Assembly: GCA_007693485.1 (NCBI GenBank)
Contig: REDM01000211.1
Span: 1-57,165, forward strand
Length of the DNA: 57,165 nucleotides
Direction of reading: 5' to 3'
From: Spirochaetaceae bacterium
Lineage (GTDB): Bacteria > Spirochaetota > Spirochaetia > DSM-27196 > PWMO01
Shown: one piece after another, positions 34,637 to 43,260 of the stretch
Numbering within the stretch: the stretch's first letter is position 1
Layout: each line of letters starts with the position of its first letter
The notes under the pieces: generated by a model
Database searches by the model: none
Seen by the model: the letters and a program-made list of their open reading frames with translations, nothing else
Told to the model about the DNA's origin: nothing
Program-made: the position numbers and the translations under genes

Positions 34637-35952
34637 CACTGGTACCGTAACACGTCGGAGGGTTTTATTCTCGTGATCTGAGCCGACGCGCCGAGCGCCG
34701 CGATCCCTGCGGAGAGAAACGCGAACAGAAAAATGCCCGCGGCTTCCCACAAAACCACACGGCTCGGAACTTCCTCGATGTAGAAGTAGGTCGGCGAGAA
34801 GATCGCGAAGTCACTCGCGGCAAAGAATCCAAAGGGATAGAGCAGCAGCGAGGCCACGTCCGCGAGGCCGTTCACAATCACCTCGGCGAAGGCGAAGACC
34901 TCGTTGATGTTCACCGATACCGCGAGGCCGGCGGCCATGCCCAGGGCACCGCCCAAGAGCCCGATGATCAGCCCCTCGATCACAAAAACCAGCCTCACAC
35001 TGCCCGGCGGGGCACCCATCGCCTTGATGACGGCAATTTCCTCGGTACGCTCAGACACCGAGCGACGAAGCGCCTGGTAGATGTTTGCCCCCACCACCAC
35101 AAAAATCAGACCGATGAGAAGGCTCATCATGAGTTTCTCCACGCGCAGGGCACCGAAGATCGCTCGGTTGAAGGTACGCCATGAGACCACCTCCGCGCGC
35201 GATTCCCATCCGTACTCGGCGAGGATCGCCCGCAGCGCCGTGGCGGCGCGCCGATCGGCAAAACGGTCGTGGAGCTTGATTCCCCAGGTCGCCTGCTCAT
35301 CGACTTCAAACCGGTCTCCCGCGGTATCCAGGGATATGAAGCCCCAACCGCGGTCATAGTCCAGAAAGCCGCTGCGAAAGAGTCCGGTCACAAAGAGCGC
35401 CGACTCCCGCGGCCGACGGACGTCGATCTGACCGCTCGACAGGGTCAGAAACGACACCGAGTCACCTACCGTGACCCCAAGGGCGCGAGCGAGCTCGGCA
35501 CCGAGAACCACGGTGTCACCACCGCTGAGGTCAAACTCGCCGCGCACGATGTCGAGCCGCGCGGCGAGGCCGCCATCGCGCTCGAGTGCGTCCTGGGGCA
35601 CGCCGCGAAGCAGCGACGCCTGCGGTTCGCCGAAGAGCCCTCGCCCGAGGCTCTGAACCTCAACAAAGGGCAGGACCGCCGAGACGCCCGGCACCGAACC
35701 AAACCGGGCAACCATCGCGGTGGGCATCGGCTCGCTGCTTTCGACGCGCAGATGGTAGGAGTTCACCTCGAGAATGCCCTCGATGGTGCTGAATTGAAAG
35801 CCGTTCATCACCGCGAGTACCGCGACCAGGGTCATCACTCCCACCGCAAGGCCCGAGACCGACAGCACGGCCGCCGTATGCCCCTTCTCCCGCCGTCGGG
35901 TGCGAAAATGCCGTCGTGCGACAAACCATATCCAGTTGAGGCGATTCATCAC
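34636..35952 (-). CDS. lolE: Lipoprotein-releasing ABC permease (LolC/LolE-type), first copy
   Basis: A 438-residue FtsX-fold permease with one N-terminal helix (about 27-52), a periplasmic domain and three C-terminal helices. The coupling segment SVSERTEEIAVIKAMGAPPGSV and the GLIIGLLGGALGMAAGLAVS helix match LolC/LolE. It is paired with lolD and a second permease, so a heteromeric LolCDE complex is likely. The presence of LolCDE supports a diderm envelope with outer-membrane lipoproteins. No LolA or LolB gene is in the window. Confidence 0.85.
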   Translation of the reverse strand: MMNRLNWIWFVARRHFRTRRREKGHTAAVLSVSGLAVGVMTLVAVLAVMNGFQFSTIEGILEVNSYHLRVESSEPMPTAMVARFGSVPGVSAVLPFVEVQSLGRGLFGEPQASLLRGVPQDALERDGGLAARLDIVRGEFDLSGGDTVVLGAELARALGVTVGDSVSFLTLSSGQIDVRRPRESALFVTGLFRSGFLDYDRGWGFISLDTAGDRFEVDEQATWGIKLHDRFADRRAATALRAILAEYGWESRAEVVSWRTFNRAIFGALRVEKLMMSLLIGLIFVVVGANIYQALRRSVSERTEEIAVIKAMGAPPGSVRLVFVIEGLIIGLLGGALGMAAGLAVSVNINEVFAFAEVIVNGLADVASLLLYPFGFFAASDFAIFSPTYFYIEEVPSRVVLWEAAGIFLFAFLSAGIAALGASAQITRIKPSDVLRYQ

Positions 35953-35961
35953 GACCGCCCC

Positions 35962-37107
35962 CTACCGTGTGCGAAGTACGTCACCATCACGGATGACCTC
36001 CTGTGAGATGATGCGATCCCCCCGGAAGACCAGTCGCAGCACCAGCCGTCCGTCGCGAAACCGCTCCTCTACCCGATCACCCTCGACTACCGCACGGTCC
36101 TCGACGGTGCCGGGATCGTCATCGTCGGGCACCAGGTGGATTACCCGCAGCTGCAGCCGGTTGTTGACCCGCTCTTCCAGCTCGGCGAGGCTGCCATCGT
36201 CGCGGTAGCGGTACTGCCTCAGCTCCCGGCGCCCAGGAGCCTCGCGAGACTCTACGGCCACGCCGTGAGGCCCAAATTCCCGCTCGACCCGCTCGATCTC
36301 GCGGCCCGACCGGTCGGTGCGAACCTCAGTTACCGCGCGCCCGCGCTCATCGAGACGGCGAGTGGTCGTCTCGCCGGTGCGTGCATCGTACACAACGGCG
36401 ACATCGGGATTCGGATCATCGTCGGAAAAGGTGAAGCGCGTCGTCAACACCACCGCGCCCCCTTCTTCCTGCTCCTCCCGCTCCGCTCGGCCAAGACGGT
36501 CGTAGCGAATACGGTCAACGCGTTCTCCGGTGTGGTGTTCCTCTTCCACCAACCTCCCCGCCACGAAGCGAAACCGGGAGGCACGCGCGGGCTGGTCAGG
36601 GTAGTCGCGGCGTACTTCGCGCAGCATGCCGTCGGGCGTGTACCGATAGACGTCCACCCAGAGGGGCCCCGATTCATCTGAGGCGTGTTTCTCCATCAGG
36701 CGGTCGCCCTGGTACCGATAGCTGAACCGCTCGATCAACTCGCCCGCTCCCGAGAAGCGCTCCTCTTCGGCAATCAGCCCGCCAGGAGAGTAGACAATCC
36801 GCGAGCGAACGATGCCGTCGACGATGCGCTCTTCCGAAAGCAGACGCCCACCGTTGCCCTGCCGCTGCACCACGGTCTCCACGAGTTCCCCGTTGTTCCA
36901 CAGCCGGCGCTCGACCCGGCCGCCTTCGCGCTGTACCGAGAGCGTCCACGGATGGCCGGCACCTTCGCCGGCACCCTCGCCGGGAGCGATGCGCTCCGCA
37001 GCGATTCCGGCGGGATTGGACCGGTACCACTGCTGCGCGGCGGCCGCTGCGGGAAGCAGGACCACCAGTACGAACGCGGCGCCGAGCGTCCGCGTTGTGC
37101 GGCTCAC
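35962..37107 (-). CDS. Secreted repeat protein of unknown function
   Basis: A 381-residue exported protein with a signal peptide (about 1-24, ending AAAAAQQ). The mature region is unusually rich in Arg, Glu, Asp and Tyr. It is built of short beta-hairpin-like repeats of the type IVYSPGGLIAEEERF, YRYTPDGMLREVRRD and YRYRDDGSLAELEER. These recall YD/RHS or YwqK-type antitoxin repeats, but I cannot assign it to either. The start is GTG at 37107, overlapping the ftsY stop codon by 4 bp (GTGA). Being between ftsY and the lol genes, it may have an envelope role. Confidence 0.7.
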   Translation of the reverse strand: MSRTTRTLGAAFVLVVLLPAAAAAQQWYRSNPAGIAAERIAPGEGAGEGAGHPWTLSVQREGGRVERRLWNNGELVETVVQRQGNGGRLLSEERIVDGIVRSRIVYSPGGLIAEEERFSGAGELIERFSYRYQGDRLMEKHASDESGPLWVDVYRYTPDGMLREVRRDYPDQPARASRFRFVAGRLVEEEHHTGERVDRIRYDRLGRAEREEQEEGGAVVLTTRFTFSDDDPNPDVAVVYDARTGETTTRRLDERGRAVTEVRTDRSGREIERVEREFGPHGVAVESREAPGRRELRQYRYRDDGSLAELEERVNNRLQLRVIHLVPDDDDPGTVEDRAVVEGDRVEERFRDGRLVLRLVFRGDRIISQEVIRDGDVLRTR

Positions 37108-37979
37108 TGCGACACGAGCTCCGCTGCGTAGCGGCCGGAGTCAAAGGGATGAATGTCCTCGTACCGTTCGCCGCTGCCAATGAAGGCAAAGGGGATTCCC
37201 ATCGCCGAAATCGGTACAACGATTCCACCGCGCGCGGTGGAGTCGTACTTGGCGAGGATTGCGGCGTCAACGCCGACCGCGTCGTGGAATATCTCGGCCT
37301 GTCGCAACCCGTTCTGACCGGTGGTGGCGTCAATTACCAGCAGCTTACGATAGTTGCAGTCGCTCGACCTCCCTGCCACGATGCGGTCAATCTTCTGGAG
37401 CTCGGCGACGAGGTTGGCCTTGTTGTGCATGCGCCCGGCGGTGTCGGCGAGCACCAGCCGCTCACCACGAGTAACCGCGCTCTGCACCGCGTCGTAGATG
37501 ACCGCGCCGGGGTCTGCCCCGGTTCCCTGTCGGACGATGCGAACTCCAAGCCGCTCGGCGTGAATGGAGAGCTGGTCGACTGCCGCCGCGCGAAAGGTAT
37601 CGCCCGCAGCCAGCACTACACCCGACTGATTCCACACGGTACGCGCGTAGTGGGCAAGCTTGGCGATGGTGGTGGTTTTCCCCACACCATTCACGCCAAG
37701 CACCAGAAACACGTTCAATCGGTTGGCATCGGGACGGAGGTCAATCGACTTCACCCGCTGGGCGATCAGGTCCGACAGCGCCGCACGAAGCTCATCCTCG
37801 GTATTCAGCCGCGCCTTGCGGGCCCCGCTGCGCACGGCATCCGATATCTCCATGGCAACCGCGGCGCCAAGGTCTGCTTCGATGAGGCTGTCCTCGAGCG
37901 CTTCAAAGAACTCGTCGGTATCGGTGCTCCCGGTGAAGAGCGCTTTGAGTTTTGCCCCAAGTCCCTTTTTCATGGTCAT
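37104..37979 (-). CDS. ftsY: Signal recognition particle receptor FtsY
   Basis: A 291-residue SRP GTPase that docks ribosome-SRP complexes at the membrane. The G1 loop is GVNGVGKTT (95-103), followed by GDTFRAAAVDQL, the G3 motif DTAGRMHNK and a G4-like TKYDSTARGG region that reads AKYDSTARGG here. The acidic N-terminal A domain of E. coli FtsY is absent, giving a short N-domain (about 10-85), as in many bacteria. The ATG at 37979 follows GGAG closely; the ATG at 37973, two codons later, is equally possible. It is coupled to the downstream secreted repeat protein. Confidence 0.92.
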   Translation of the reverse strand: MTMKKGLGAKLKALFTGSTDTDEFFEALEDSLIEADLGAAVAMEISDAVRSGARKARLNTEDELRAALSDLIAQRVKSIDLRPDANRLNVFLVLGVNGVGKTTTIAKLAHYARTVWNQSGVVLAAGDTFRAAAVDQLSIHAERLGVRIVRQGTGADPGAVIYDAVQSAVTRGERLVLADTAGRMHNKANLVAELQKIDRIVAGRSSDCNYRKLLVIDATTGQNGLRQAEIFHDAVGVDAAILAKYDSTARGGIVVPISAMGIPFAFIGSGERYEDIHPFDSGRYAAELVSQ

Positions 37980-38016
37980 TCTGCTCCGTGTGCTGTTCGC
38001 GTTCGTGTGTTGATCA

Positions 38017-39492
38017 TCAATGAAAGTGATACGACTCGGCGGTCCGGATGTAGCGCACCAACTGGACCACCAGGTTGGCAAACAGGCCGCTCGACACGCC
38101 AACGCTCGCCCAATAGCCCCAGTATACGGTATTGGCCGTCGCGAGCAAACGGTCGGACTCGCTGCTGCCGAGTCCTGCCGGGGTACCGGACGCGTAGAGC
38201 ACGGCGAGGTTTTCGTACACGCCGTTCAGGATGATGGGGGCCGGCAACGAGACAACAAAGAAGCCGAGCGCCCGGTAGAACCGGTCCCGGGCCGCGGTGG
38301 TCTGCTCGGTCCAGCCCACGATGTCGGGAGCGAGATCGCGCACGACCCGGTCGGGAGTTTGCGGACCGATAGTGAACCGCGAATCGAGCGACCCTTCGCG
38401 CTGCAGCAGAACGGTAGCCGTGTGATGGGGACGGTTCAACGCCACGGGAGTTCGTCCCCGCCAGACCGAGTCCACGTAGACGTCCGCACCGGACGGTTCG
38501 CTATCGACCACAACCCTCCCGCTCTGCGGTTGGGGCAGCGCCACATCGATACGTTCAAAGCGCCCGGGCAACAGGACCACCGTCTCCTGATGCTGCACGC
38601 TCTCATAGCTCACCACCACGCGCCGGGAGCCCGGCTCCAGAAACAGCGACGTGGCCGAGCCAAATCCAACCAGTTCACCATCTACCAGCAGCGCGGCGTT
38701 GGGCGTGTTGGTGACCACCGTCAGGTGAGCCCACGGCCGCCCCAGCACCGTCTCCGCGACGCGCTCTACCATGGCCTCTACCAGGGGAGCGATATCGTCC
38801 AGGGCGATCACCTCGAGGTCACGGTAGACCTCCCGTTCCTGCGCGACGCTGTACGCCGCAATCTCCACCACCAGAAACTCCCGGTCGAGTCGATCGACCG
38901 ATCCCGAGAGCACCAGATCCAGATCGTGCTGCGAGGCGGCCTGACCTCGTGCAAGCCCCGTCGGGATCAACTCCGCGCCTCCCCCGAAGAACTCGATCGG
39001 CCGGGTGACCGGCACGATCACTTCGTCGGCCTCCATGGCAAGCAGCCGGTTCAGCGCGCGTCGCGCCTCGGTTACCCGCAGATCGGCCGCCTCCCGCCGA
39101 TCGGCACGAACGTCGTCGCTCAGATCGGCGAGGAGGAGCCGGTCGCGGGCACGATTTTCCTCGGCGAGCGTCCGTCCCGCCGTTGCCTGCGCCTTCTCCA
39201 GCACCCGAACCCGGCGCGCTTCGCGCTCCGCGTCGGAGAGCCGGTGCTCGCCCAGCGGGGAGAGCGTCTCAAGCATCAGCAGGGGAATGCTGCGTGCGAG
39301 CCAGGCGTCTTCAGGTTCCAGATCAGTCCCGGCGAAGGGGAGTACCCCGATACGCCAGACGGGCCGGTCGTCGCGCAGCGGCGGTTCTTCGGGGGTAGCT
39401 CGGGCCATGGCAGGAATGGCCGCACATCCGATCAGAAGTGCGATCATCGCGGCGGTCTTCATCGATCGCGACAGGTCGAGCGCACGGAACAT
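38017..39492 (-). CDS. Exported PEGA-domain protein
   Basis: About 491 residues with a signal peptide (near 11-34, ending PAMARA). Residues around 40-260 form a domain that resembles curli/FlgT-like lipoprotein regions common in spirochaetes. A charged Arg/Ala/Glu helix region lies near 85-160. Two PEGA-type beta domains follow, one in LTVVTNTPNAALLVDGELVGFGSATSLFL and one in GRVVVDSEPSGADVYVDSVW. The C-terminus has two or three hydrophobic segments, likely membrane anchors. The start is uncertain: ATG 39492, ATG 39462, or a GTG at 39501 overlapping the regulator stop codon. The function is unknown. Confidence 0.72.
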   Translation of the reverse strand: MFRALDLSRSMKTAAMIALLIGCAAIPAMARATPEEPPLRDDRPVWRIGVLPFAGTDLEPEDAWLARSIPLLMLETLSPLGEHRLSDAEREARRVRVLEKAQATAGRTLAEENRARDRLLLADLSDDVRADRREAADLRVTEARRALNRLLAMEADEVIVPVTRPIEFFGGGAELIPTGLARGQAASQHDLDLVLSGSVDRLDREFLVVEIAAYSVAQEREVYRDLEVIALDDIAPLVEAMVERVAETVLGRPWAHLTVVTNTPNAALLVDGELVGFGSATSLFLEPGSRRVVVSYESVQHQETVVLLPGRFERIDVALPQPQSGRVVVDSEPSGADVYVDSVWRGRTPVALNRPHHTATVLLQREGSLDSRFTIGPQTPDRVVRDLAPDIVGWTEQTTAARDRFYRALGFFVVSLPAPIILNGVYENLAVLYASGTPAGLGSSESDRLLATANTVYWGYWASVGVSSGLFANLVVQLVRYIRTAESYHFH

Positions 39493-39497
39493 ACGAA

Positions 39498-39869
39498 TCA
39501 CGGGTGGGCTGCCACCTTCGCCAGTGCAGAGACCACGCGCGACGGTTGGAAGGGTTTGACGATGAAGTCGCGGGCACCAAGCTGGATGGCGCGCAGAATC
39601 ATCGCCTGCTCGCCGAGGGCGCTGCACATTATGACGTTGGATCGAGGGTCGAGCCGACGGATCCGCTTCAGGGCGGAGAGTCCGTCGAGAACCGGCATGA
39701 CGATGTCCAGGAGCACCACGTCGGGGTGGTACTCCTGGTAGCGCTCCACGCCCTGAATGCCGTTCTCCGCCTCGGCAACGACTGCGAAGGCGGTGCCGGA
39801 GAGCGCATCCTTGATGGCCACGCGCATGAAGGGCAGATCATCCACGATCAGAACCCGCAATCCTTCCAT
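39498..39869 (-). CDS. Stand-alone CheY-like response regulator
   Basis: A 123-residue receiver domain without an output domain. The acidic pocket is IVDD (8-11), the phosphoacceptor is Asp55 in VVLLDIVMP, the switch residue is Ser83 in MCSAL and the lysine is Lys105 in FIVKPF. The ATG at 39869 follows GAGCGAGAG; the frame upstream runs into prfB. It lies between prfB and the PEGA gene on the same strand, with gaps of 7 and 5 nt. No histidine kinase is nearby, so its input is unknown; a chemotaxis or motility role is a family-based guess. Confidence 0.87.
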   Translation of the reverse strand: MEGLRVLIVDDLPFMRVAIKDALSGTAFAVVAEAENGIQGVERYQEYHPDVVLLDIVMPVLDGLSALKRIRRLDPRSNVIMCSALGEQAMILRAIQLGARDFIVKPFQPSRVVSALAKVAAHP

Positions 39870-39876
39870 CTCTCGC

Positions 39877-40990
39877 TCAAACCGCCGCAGCGCGCGCCGA
39901 CCAGTCCGCCTTGAGGAACTCCTCAATGAACCCGTCGATGTCGCCGTCCATCACCGCCTGCACGTTTGCGGTCTCTTTCTTGGTGCGGTGATCCTTGACC
40001 ATGTTATACGGATGGAAGACGTAGGACCGAATCTGGCTCCCCCACCCGATATCCTTCTTTTCCAGGGCGGTCTTCTCGCTCTCTTTCTGCCGCTCTTCGT
40101 AGTAGAACTCGTAGAGGCGAGAGCGCAGCACCTTCATCGCGGTTGCGCGGTTCTTGTGCTGGCTTCGCTCGTTCTGGCACTGCACCACCAGACCGGTCGC
40201 GAGGTGGGTGATCCGGATCGCCGAGTCGGTCTTGTTGACGTGCTGTCCGCCGGCGCCGCTGGCGCGATAGGTGTCCACCCGAATGTCCTCGGGCCGGATG
40301 TCCACATCGATGTCATCTTCGATCACCGGTGAGACGTAGACCGACGCGAACGAGGTGTGGCGACGGCCGCTTGAGTCAAAGGGCGAGATGCGAACCAGCC
40401 GGTGGACGCCCGACTCGGCCTTGAGGTACCCGAAGGCAAACAGCCCCTCGAGCTGCATCGTCACCGACTTGACGCCACCCTCGGCCTCCTGCAGATCGAG
40501 AATCTCGGCCTTGAACCCACGTCGTTCCATGAACCGGGTATACATGCGCAACAGCATGCCCACCCAGTCGCACGCCTCGGTACCGCCGGCACCCGCGTGA
40601 ATCGAGAGAAACGCCGCTCCACCGTCGTGCGGGCCGCTGAGCATGTCCTGGATGCGAAGCTTCTCGTAGCGCTCGTTGAGGCTGGTATAGATGGTGCGAA
40701 TCTCCTGCTCTACCGAAGCGTCGCTCTCTTCTTTCGCCAGAGTCACCAGCTCGCTGAGATCGTCGCTCTCCTGAACCAGCGCTTCCCACGGTTCAAAACG
40801 ATCGCGCATCTGCTTGAGTTCCCCGAGCGTCTTTTCCGCCTGTTCACGGTCGTTCCAGAAATCGGGGGCGCCGGTCTTTTCTTCCAGTCGCCGCACTTCA
40901 AATTTCAGTCGATCCGGGTCAAAGACGCCTCCATGTCTGCAGAATATTCTCGCGCAACTGCGCTATCGGTCCGGCTACGTCTTCAAGCAT
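39877..40990 (-). CDS. prfB: Peptide chain release factor 2 with programmed +1 frameshift
   Basis: RF2 of about 370 residues, read in two frames. Translation starts at ATG 40990, preceded by GGGAGG, and runs 23 codons to CTT TGA (40924-40919). Slipping +1 on CTT skips the T at 40921 and continues with GAC, giving DPDRLKFEVRRLEEKTGAPDFW, which matches the RF2 N-terminus. The second frame has the stop-recognition tripeptide in RISPFDSS and the catalytic GGQ in SGAGGQHVNK. RF2 terminates at UGA and UAA, and the UGA in its own gene makes the frameshift autoregulatory. A 340-residue call beginning at the GTG at 40896 would miss the true N-terminus. Confidence 0.95.
40919..40934 (-). promoter_or_regulatory. 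prfB programmed frameshift site
   Basis: On the minus strand the sequence is TGG AGG CGT CTT TGA C. A Shine-Dalgarno-like GGAGG lies three nucleotides upstream of the slippery CTT codon, followed by an in-frame TGA with a following C. This matches the spacing of the classical prfB site. Confidence 0.93.
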
Positions 40991-41097
40991 GCGGTCCTCC
41001 CTGTGGTGTTGCCTGCGGTGCACTATACCTGTTCTGCAGTATAGACGAGGGCGGCCCAATGTTCCAGACAAAGCGCTACCACCCCGCCCCGAGCGTG

Positions 41098-41106
41098 TGG
41101 TATATT
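41098..41106 (+). promoter_or_regulatory. Extended -10 promoter of the encapsulin operon
   Basis: TG-G-TATATT has a -10 box at 41101-41106 with an extended TG at 41098-41099, and no clear -35 box. The transcript would start near 41113 and include the AAGGAG ribosome-binding site before the ATG at 41124. No Fur- or OxyR-like site is obvious. Confidence 0.5.
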
Positions 41107-41123
41107 CGGCACAAGGAGTTACG

Positions 41124-41519
41124 ATGAGCAGTCAATATCATGAACCGCCCGAGGAACTCAGCGCCAAGACCCGCGACTGCACGCGGATTCTGGTCAGTCT
41201 CAAGGAAGAGATCGAGGCCGTCGACTGGTACAACCAGCGCATGGACCTCGCAACCGACGATCAGGTGCGCAAGATTCTTGAGCACAACCGCAATGAGGAG
41301 ATGGAGCACGCCTGCATGGCTTTGGAGTGGCTCCGACGCAATATGCCCAACTGGGACGCAATGCTTCGAACCTACCTGTTCACCGATGGGGACATCCTTT
41401 CCATTGAGGAAGACTCGGAGGGGCATGGCGGAGAGGGCCACGGCGGCCACGCATCCGGCACAGGTGGTTCCGCACGGGGCCTGGGAATCGGGCGGCTCGC
41501 CGGCAAGGGAGGGAAGTAA
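41124..41519 (+). CDS. Encapsulated ferritin-like protein (EncFtn)
   Basis: A 131-residue ferroxidase cargo protein. The two-helix half-ferritin core has EEIEAVDWYNQRM and HNRNEEMEHACMALEWLRR. By position, Glu29, Glu59 and His62 match the ferroxidase residues Glu32, Glu62 and His65 of Rhodospirillum EncFtn. It ends with a Gly/His-rich linker and the peptide GLGIGRLAG, which fits the encapsulin-targeting consensus. EncFtn forms an open ring, oxidises Fe(II) and relies on the capsid to store the mineral. The ATG at 41124 follows AAGGAG. The encapsulin gene begins 2 nt after its stop codon. Confidence 0.93.
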   Translation: MSSQYHEPPEELSAKTRDCTRILVSLKEEIEAVDWYNQRMDLATDDQVRKILEHNRNEEMEHACMALEWLRRNMPNWDAMLRTYLFTDGDILSIEEDSEGHGGEGHGGHASGTGGSARGLGIGRLAGKGGK

Positions 41520-41521
41520 CC

Positions 41522-42316
41522 GTGGATATGCTTCGCAAACAGCTTGCGCCCATTTGTGATGCCGCGTGGCGGGAGATCGAAGAGCAGGCGGTGCGTTTTC
41601 TCACAAGCACCCTCGCGGTACGTCGTTTTGCCGACGTGGTAGGGCCACTGGGCGTTGAGTACGCCGCGGTACCGACGGGGCGGTTGTCCCTTCCCCCCGA
41701 CCAGGCATCCGGTGGCGCCAAGTACGGGGTCAGCCGGGTTCAGCCCCTGGTGGAAGCGCGCGTGTCATTTGAACTCAACATCTGGGAACTCGACAACGTT
41801 GCCCGCGGTGCCGACGACGTGGACCTCTCCGCGCTGGAGAAGGCGGCGTGGGAACTGGCCCGCTTTGAAGAGGAGAGCATCTACGCCGGGCTTGCGCCCG
41901 CCGGAATCGAGCCCCTGTCCGCACTCTGCGCACACGCTCCGCAGCCCTACGGCGGCAAGGCCGAACAGCTCTTCCCGGCGGTAGTTTCCGGACTGACCAC
42001 CCTGCGCAAAGCGATGATCGAGGGACCCTACGCGCTCGTTGTTCCGGAGCAGCCGTGGAACTATCTCATGAGCACCGTTCAGGGAAGGCCGCTGTCACAG
42101 CACGTCGAGACGGTGCTCGGCGGCCCGGTGATCTTCAGCCCCTTCGTGCCCTCGCCGCTGCTGGTTTCGCTTCGCGGTGGAGATATGCAGCTGATCATCG
42201 GTCGCGATATCGACATCGGATACACATCGCACACGGCTGAGACCGTACACCTCTACTTCACCGAGACCTTCACCTTTCGGGTACTCGACCCGTCGGTCTA
42301 CCTGTTTCTCACGTAG
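41522..42316 (+). CDS. Encapsulin nanocompartment shell protein
   Basis: A 264-residue HK97-fold shell protein of the linocin-M18 family. Matching segments are MLRKQLAPICDAAWREIEEQA at the N-terminus, RRFADVVGPLGVEYAAVPTGR, WELDNVARGADDVDL, FEEESIYAG and IGYTSHTAETVHLYFTETFTFRVL at the C-terminus. It would assemble into a T=1 icosahedral capsid that packages the EncFtn protein encoded just upstream, forming an iron store. The start is GTG at 41522, preceded by GGGAGGGAAG. The length equals that of typical T=1 encapsulins (about 265). Confidence 0.95.
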   Translation: MDMLRKQLAPICDAAWREIEEQAVRFLTSTLAVRRFADVVGPLGVEYAAVPTGRLSLPPDQASGGAKYGVSRVQPLVEARVSFELNIWELDNVARGADDVDLSALEKAAWELARFEEESIYAGLAPAGIEPLSALCAHAPQPYGGKAEQLFPAVVSGLTTLRKAMIEGPYALVVPEQPWNYLMSTVQGRPLSQHVETVLGGPVIFSPFVPSPLLVSLRGGDMQLIIGRDIDIGYTSHTAETVHLYFTETFTFRVLDPSVYLFLT

Positions 42317-42330
42317 CGAGGATGAGAGCG

Positions 42331-43260
42331 ATGAACATGCGGATTGCGGTGACGACAGTGCTGGTTGCGCTCTGGGTGGTATCTGCTGCGTCTGCGAACA
42401 GCGCCCCGCTCACGGCGCTTCGGGCTGGTTCCGACGGTGAGCGGGTAACCATCACCTGGTCGGCGACCACGGACACCGATACGGCGGCGGCGGACTTCAT
42501 CGTCTTTCGGTCTCGGTCACCCATCACCTCAACCGAAACGCTCGCCGGCGCCACGCAGCTCGCGGTGGTCTCCGGGGCTGCGGGCCGGTTTCTCGATTAC
42601 CCGGTTCCGGGTGTCCCGGCCTATTACGCATTGATCGATATCGACCAGATTGCCGCCGGGGTCATCACCTTCGAACCGGGTCGATCGGTAACCACCGAGG
42701 CCGTCTCCCTTCCCCTCGGAGCCCGAACCCGTGACCCGCAGTTCTTCACGGCGTTTGCCTTTCGCGATCGCCCCCTGCCCCTGCTGCAACCGTGGAGAGA
42801 CATGCTCGAGGGAACCGGAGAGGCGCTCCCACGAGCCCTCCCGCCAACTCCGCACCGCGCACTGAATCCGGCGGCCACGGCGGCCCTCGCCGGATTGATG
42901 GAGCTGCGGCCACCCGAGGGCGCCACCCCGAAGCGTCCGGTGGTGCTCGATGCCGAGCAAACCGCCGTGGACAAGGGCGTGGCATTTACCCTGAAAAGCA
43001 TCGTCGATGGGCCGTTTACCCAGGGTGCGTGGGCCGAGTCGCGCGAACAGCTGGGAAACCTCCTGACCCTCCCCCTTCCCGCAGAAATCGAGTCCCGGGC
43101 ACGGTTCTACCTCGGGCAGACCCTTTTCTACGAGGGGCGGTACGAGCGGGCGGTGCTGGAGTTTGTTCTGGCGCGCCGCCACCACGTGGCAGAAGCCACC
43201 CCGTGGATTCGGGCGTCACTGCAGCGAATGGGGCCTACAACCGCGCGAGTGCAAGGGTGA
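42331..43260 (+). CDS. Exported protein with Fn3-like and TPR-like regions
   Basis: About 309 residues, exported by a signal peptide (MRIAVTTVLVALWVVSAASA). The N-terminal half (about 25-125) resembles a fibronectin type III fold, with VTITWSATTDTDTAAADFIVFR and YYALIDID. The C-terminal 100 residues have a TPR-like helical repeat (FYLGQTLFYEGRYERAVLEFVLARR). It begins 14 nt after the encapsulin stop codon, so it may be co-transcribed, but an exported protein is unlikely to enter the cytosolic capsid. The start is uncertain between ATGs at 42322, 42331 and 42337. Its last 26 bp overlap the convergent GH57-like gene. Confidence 0.72.
   Translation: MNMRIAVTTVLVALWVVSAASANSAPLTALRAGSDGERVTITWSATTDTDTAAADFIVFRSRSPITSTETLAGATQLAVVSGAAGRFLDYPVPGVPAYYALIDIDQIAAGVITFEPGRSVTTEAVSLPLGARTRDPQFFTAFAFRDRPLPLLQPWRDMLEGTGEALPRALPPTPHRALNPAATAALAGLMELRPPEGATPKRPVVLDAEQTAVDKGVAFTLKSIVDGPFTQGAWAESREQLGNLLTLPLPAEIESRARFYLGQTLFYEGRYERAVLEFVLARRHHVAEATPWIRASLQRMGPTTARVQG

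Noticed and set aside
38020-39741. A 573-codon plus-strand frame opposite the PEGA and regulator genes
   Set aside because: It is a shadow of strong minus-strand genes; its product is Arg/His/Pro-rich with no family features.
39877-40896. A 340-residue RF2 starting at the GTG at 40896
   Set aside because: The upstream 23-codon frame, ribosome-binding site and canonical frameshift site show that the real start is 40990.
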